The notes below the pieces were generated by a model, which saw only the letters and a list, made by a program, of their open reading frames with translations, was not told where the DNA came from and searched no databases. This document shows, in pieces, positions 20,164 to 23,126 of a DNA stretch of 23,126 nt. Within the stretch, counting starts at the first letter, position 1, and the number at the start of each line of letters is the position of its first letter. Both the position numbers and the translations under genes were made by a program. The DNA is from a virus, in IMG/VR virus record IMGVR_UViG_3300008050_000335, positions 1-23,126 of that record. One strand, given 5' to 3'.

Positions 20164-22056
20164 ATGGCTGAACTAAACTTATCAGAGCAACTACGACAGG
20201 TTAGGTCCCAACAGAGGAGGGAAAAACTTGCACCTTGGTTGGACGCAGCCACAACAGCGGGAGATATTTTCACAGGCGGCGCGATTGGCCGTGCTAGGAG
20301 AAGAAAAGAAAGCGCACAGGACAAGCCTCTTACTTTAAGGGAGAAAATAGCGACGGCACGGTCCCAAGCGAAACTGCAGTCTCAAGAGAAGCTAAACAAC
20401 CGCAGAGCCCAGCAGCAAGGCGAGATCTCAGATAAGGCCCAGAAGAAGCTTGAAGCATTGCGTGCGTCTAGACAAAGGAAACTAGCAGGAAAGACAGAGG
20501 AAGGTGTGAGAAACAAATGGGCCACTTGGATGGCTAAGGAACGGGGAAAGTGGACTGATGTTTTTGTCGGGGAGTTCTTAGAGGACTTAGCAAAACTAGA
20601 TCCAACTCAAGCTAGACTTATTATGCAGATGGTAGATCCTACCTTGCTGGAACAGTTGAACAAGAATGAATTTCCAGCACTCGGCAAAGATAAGCGCGGC
20701 ATATATGACAAAATAAACAGAGCAGAACTCGCGGACGCAAATTTAGAACTACAGATTCAAGAGCAAGAACGGATAGCTGAACAGGCGGACGCTAAGTTAG
20801 CCGAGATAGAAAGTTCCAGAGCAGTAGGTGCCGGTGGGAATGCTGCTGGGATATATGATGCGGCTGCCCATGTCAGAGAACTCATGGAGGTAGTCCCCGA
20901 CTCCCGTAAGAAGTCTGTGCAACAAATTTCAAGCCTCATGAAGGATGAACAACTTATCGAAATGGCAGAGAACATGGGCGTAGACGCAGAGAACGATACT
21001 CAAATGCGCCACTTTGTTAAGACAGTAATAAAGGCGCAGAAAAGAGCCGATAAGATTCTGAAACTAGCAGCCAAAAATGGATGGACTGCGGACGAACTTG
21101 CGGATCGCTACTGGGAGAAGCCAACACCTGAAGACTATGAAGGGATGATGACCGACGAACAGCAGCTAAATAGGGCGAAGTGGATACTTATGGGCATTGA
21201 TGATCCTGCGTACCTAGCAGCAAAGGATCAGTTGGTTGCGGGTGAGTTTGAGGAAGTCATGTCCTTTAACGCTGATGAGTATACTCCTAGTATGGACCTA
21301 GATCCAGATACTGAGGGAATCCAAGAGCCTCAAAGATTAATTGACGCTCGCAAAGCAAGAGAAGCCGAGGAAGTTCCAGAGGGCGAAGTTTCAGAGGAAT
21401 CACTGCAGGTTTCTGGAGAAGTAGGAGTAGACCCTGACGCGCTGTCCGATGAAGAGTTCCTTGAACGCTACGGCATGACTAGGGAAGAAGCAGAAGACTC
21501 GGACAAGGGATTCACAGAGGCTCAAGAGCGGTCGCAACTTAGAGAAATCGAACAGGGTCAACTTGAAGAAACCGACGCCGATGTAACCGCTATGATGGCG
21601 GAAGAAGAGTTTGCCCCAGCCGTTGAACATGGCCACGCGAATTGGACCCCAGAACGCATAGCCGCTAGAGATGCTTATATTAAAGCCCAGGAAAGCGGCA
21701 GAAAAGCCGAGGCTCTTATAGCAGCTAATGAAGTACGAAGACTAGATGGGAAGCCGCTTATCCCACAGGCGAAGATTGATGCAGCTGCGGCGCAGGACGC
21801 TAAACGACAGAACCAAGCTCAACTTAGAGAAACCGACGATGCTGTAACCGATATGATAGAAGCTGAGGAATTTAAACCTTTAAGTTTCACCGCCCCTAGA
21901 GTCCGTGCCCTACAAAAAAGTCTAACTAGAGAACAAGAGATGGCTGAGGCTTTAGCGGATGCGCCCGAGAGTCCACCAAAGACTCCGGAGCAACTAGAGC
22001 AGGAGAGGAAAGCGAAGAATACTACCGTTGCCGGAGCGGCTGCTGCTCTCCAGTAA
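20164..22056 (+). CDS. Large charged helical protein, probable internal virion protein
   Basis: A 630-residue protein, mostly charged helix. Residues about 50-115 and 185-220 look coiled-coil-like. Residues about 260-370 are a mixed helical region with aromatic residues (ADRYWEKPTPEDYEG). Residues 380-600 are very acidic. A segment occurs twice: QLEETDADVTAMMAEEEFAP at 466-485 and QLRETDDAVTDMIEAEEFKP at 553-572. A hydrophobic stretch near the start (DAATTAGDIFTGGAIG) is short and not a clear membrane segment. Large, helical, low-complexity proteins after the tail genes are usually ejection proteins of podoviruses, and I infer that role here. No enzyme motif was found. Codon use is AGA/AGG-rich, unlike the capsid gene. 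Confidence 0.72.
   Translation: MAELNLSEQLRQVRSQQRREKLAPWLDAATTAGDIFTGGAIGRARRRKESAQDKPLTLREKIATARSQAKLQSQEKLNNRRAQQQGEISDKAQKKLEALRASRQRKLAGKTEEGVRNKWATWMAKERGKWTDVFVGEFLEDLAKLDPTQARLIMQMVDPTLLEQLNKNEFPALGKDKRGIYDKINRAELADANLELQIQEQERIAEQADAKLAEIESSRAVGAGGNAAGIYDAAAHVRELMEVVPDSRKKSVQQISSLMKDEQLIEMAENMGVDAENDTQMRHFVKTVIKAQKRADKILKLAAKNGWTADELADRYWEKPTPEDYEGMMTDEQQLNRAKWILMGIDDPAYLAAKDQLVAGEFEEVMSFNADEYTPSMDLDPDTEGIQEPQRLIDARKAREAEEVPEGEVSEESLQVSGEVGVDPDALSDEEFLERYGMTREEAEDSDKGFTEAQERSQLREIEQGQLEETDADVTAMMAEEEFAPAVEHGHANWTPERIAARDAYIKAQESGRKAEALIAANEVRRLDGKPLIPQAKIDAAAAQDAKRQNQAQLRETDDAVTDMIEAEEFKPLSFTAPRVRALQKSLTREQEMAEALADAPESPPKTPEQLEQERKAKNTTVAGAAAALQ
21559..21879 (+). repeat. Internal duplication of a 20-residue segment
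   Basis: Two copies of a 60-base unit, at 21559-21618 and 21820-21879, within the 630-residue protein. They share GAAACCGACG and a similar codon order, and 12 of 20 residues match. Divergence at both DNA and protein level shows an old or selected duplication. Confidence 0.8.
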
Positions 22057-22077
22057 TCTTGGACGTGCATCTAATCC

Positions 22078-22106
22078 CCTACTAGGTTACGGAAGTTCCT
22101 AGTAGG
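22078..22106. promoter_or_regulatory. Intergenic hairpin upstream of the last gene
   Basis: CCTACTAGG (22078-22086) and CCTAGTAGG (22098-22106) are perfect complements around an 11-base loop. No T-tract follows, so a terminator is unlikely. The right arm ends 10 bases before the ATG at 22117 and runs into the purine-rich SD (AGGTGGAG), so folding could limit ribosome access. A transcript-processing site is another option. Confidence 0.5.
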
Positions 22107-22116
22107 TGGAGTTAAG

Positions 22117-23126
22117 ATGTCCAAAGCGTTGTCCAGCCAGCTAAGGCTCATACAGAAACGTCGGAGTGCATTGAACGCAGGAGATATGGACGAGTACAAT
22201 AGGTTAACCTATGAGTCCTCCAAACTAGAAAAAGGCTTAGAAGAGGAAGATTCTACTGAGCCCACCGACACTGATTTTGTCATTGAAGAGGAGAGTCCGG
22301 AGGAGGTTTCTTCCTCTTTACCCCCTACTGAGCCTCTTGAGCCTCTGCCACCCTTACCAGAAGAGGACCTTCAACTAGGGGAGATACCTGGCGCAGGCTC
22401 CCCAACTTGGGTCGAGTTATCCGAAATGCGGGGAGAAGGAGCCTTCCGTACTGCCTTTGCTCACCTGCAAGACTTTGTACTGGAGAATGCACGAGAGGGC
22501 GGCATCAGAGCGGCTACTCCCCTAAAGGAACGGAAGGGAGAGTCCCTACTAGGGTCAGCGGAGAATGTAGGAATAGCCGGAGCAATAGCCTCAAAAGGGC
22601 ACCCCTATATCGCGGGAGCGGCGGGAGCAGCCGCATTGTACCCTACGATACTAACTCTTTCAGATGAGGTGCTCGGTACAAACTTCGGAGAGCGCGGAAC
22701 AGGTTTTGGTGGAGATCCCCTAGACCCTACACAATGGTTAGGTGGAATAATATTTCCGAGAACTACAGCGCAAGACATCCAAGACCAGAAAGATCGTAAG
22801 ATACTCAAAACTTTTGCTAAAGACTCTCTCGTGGCAAGAGCCGCAGCAGAGCGGTTAAAGGTCACTGAGACTTCTGATATCATTGCGGAAGTCGTGCAAC
22901 TTAACAACCCTGGAGAGATTGCTGCTGGTCACTTCAACGATAGAGCCTACGCTGAGGACTTCCTTAACGCATCGGAGCAGATGGAAGATTCAGGGCGTAA
23001 GGACCAGACTCTGGAAATGGCTGAAGATCTTGAAGCTGCCAATGAGGCTATCCGAAACCGTTTCTCAGGCTTCATAGACCGCGACAAACTTGAGCCTCTG
23101 TTTTGGCAAACAGACTTTATGGGACG
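22117..23126 (+). CDS. Probable internal virion protein, cut by the window edge
   Basis: The frame is open from the ATG at 22117 to the right edge, at least 336 residues, with no stop seen. It begins with a helix (SKALSSQLRLIQKRRSALNA), then a very acidic Glu/Pro/Ser linker (about 40-90). A small-residue hydrophobic stretch follows (about 150-180, VGIAGAIASKGHPYIAGAAG), which could be a membrane-inserting segment, then charged helices to the edge. This layout and place after the other low-complexity genes suit a large ejection protein that inserts into or crosses the cell envelope. The function is inferred. SD is GGTGGAG, partly shared with a hairpin. Only the N-terminal part is visible, so length and any C-terminal domain are unknown. 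Confidence 0.75.
   Translation, partial: MSKALSSQLRLIQKRRSALNAGDMDEYNRLTYESSKLEKGLEEEDSTEPTDTDFVIEEESPEEVSSSLPPTEPLEPLPPLPEEDLQLGEIPGAGSPTWVELSEMRGEGAFRTAFAHLQDFVLENAREGGIRAATPLKERKGESLLGSAENVGIAGAIASKGHPYIAGAAGAAALYPTILTLSDEVLGTNFGERGTGFGGDPLDPTQWLGGIIFPRTTAQDIQDQKDRKILKTFAKDSLVARAAAERLKVTETSDIIAEVVQLNNPGEIAAGHFNDRAYAEDFLNASEQMEDSGRKDQTLEMAEDLEAANEAIRNRFSGFIDRDKLEPLFWQTDFMG

Overview
The window reads as part of a tailed double-stranded DNA phage genome with a short-tailed (podovirus-like) virion. Essentially every gene lies on the + strand, packed with gaps of a few bases or short overlaps and good Shine-Dalgarno (SD) sequences. There are no tRNAs, host housekeeping genes, integrase or transposase. 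The clearest landmarks are a large terminase (TerL), a portal-like protein, a scaffold-like protein, a major capsid-like protein, a beta-propeller 'nozzle'-like tail protein and a virion protein with a lytic transglycosylase domain. The host cannot be named from sequence. It is a bacterium with canonical SD sites, and the capsid gene uses only CGT/CGC for arginine. I recognise no close named relative.

Layout. (1) 1-812 is non-coding and repeat-laden: a CA microsatellite, 7-bp and 9-bp tandem repeats, a G-tract, an array of about a dozen GGGTCA/TGACCC hexamers in alternating orientation, and a perfect palindrome just before the first gene. It looks like an origin or control region. (2) 813-3378 encodes a ribbon-helix-helix (RHH) protein and a PrimPol-zinc finger-VirE/D5-type helicase, a plasmid-like replication module. 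(3) 3371-6286 holds an orphan gene, a probable small terminase and TerL. (4) 6290-11342 is the head module: portal, two small proteins (one with an FmdB-like zinc ribbon), scaffold, major capsid protein and a small decoration-like protein, closed by a strong intrinsic terminator at 11370-11412. (5) 11425-17596 is the neck and tail module: adaptor-like protein, small protein, nozzle-like protein and three consecutive proteins that look like divergent paralogues. (6) 17609 to the right edge is a run of Ala/Glu/Gln-rich, probably internal virion (ejection) proteins, including the transglycosylase protein and a last gene cut off by the window edge.

Working together: the left module would start replication at the repeat array. 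TerS/TerL would package DNA through the portal into a capsid built on the scaffold. The adaptor, nozzle and fibre-like proteins would form the short tail. The ejection proteins would extend the channel and locally open peptidoglycan on infection.

The most unusual items are the alternating GGGTCA array beside an RHH gene and a PrimPol-helicase, the perfect 17-bp inverted repeat inside the transglycosylase gene, the repeated nesting of amber stops in SD sites, and the tandem fibre-like paralogues.
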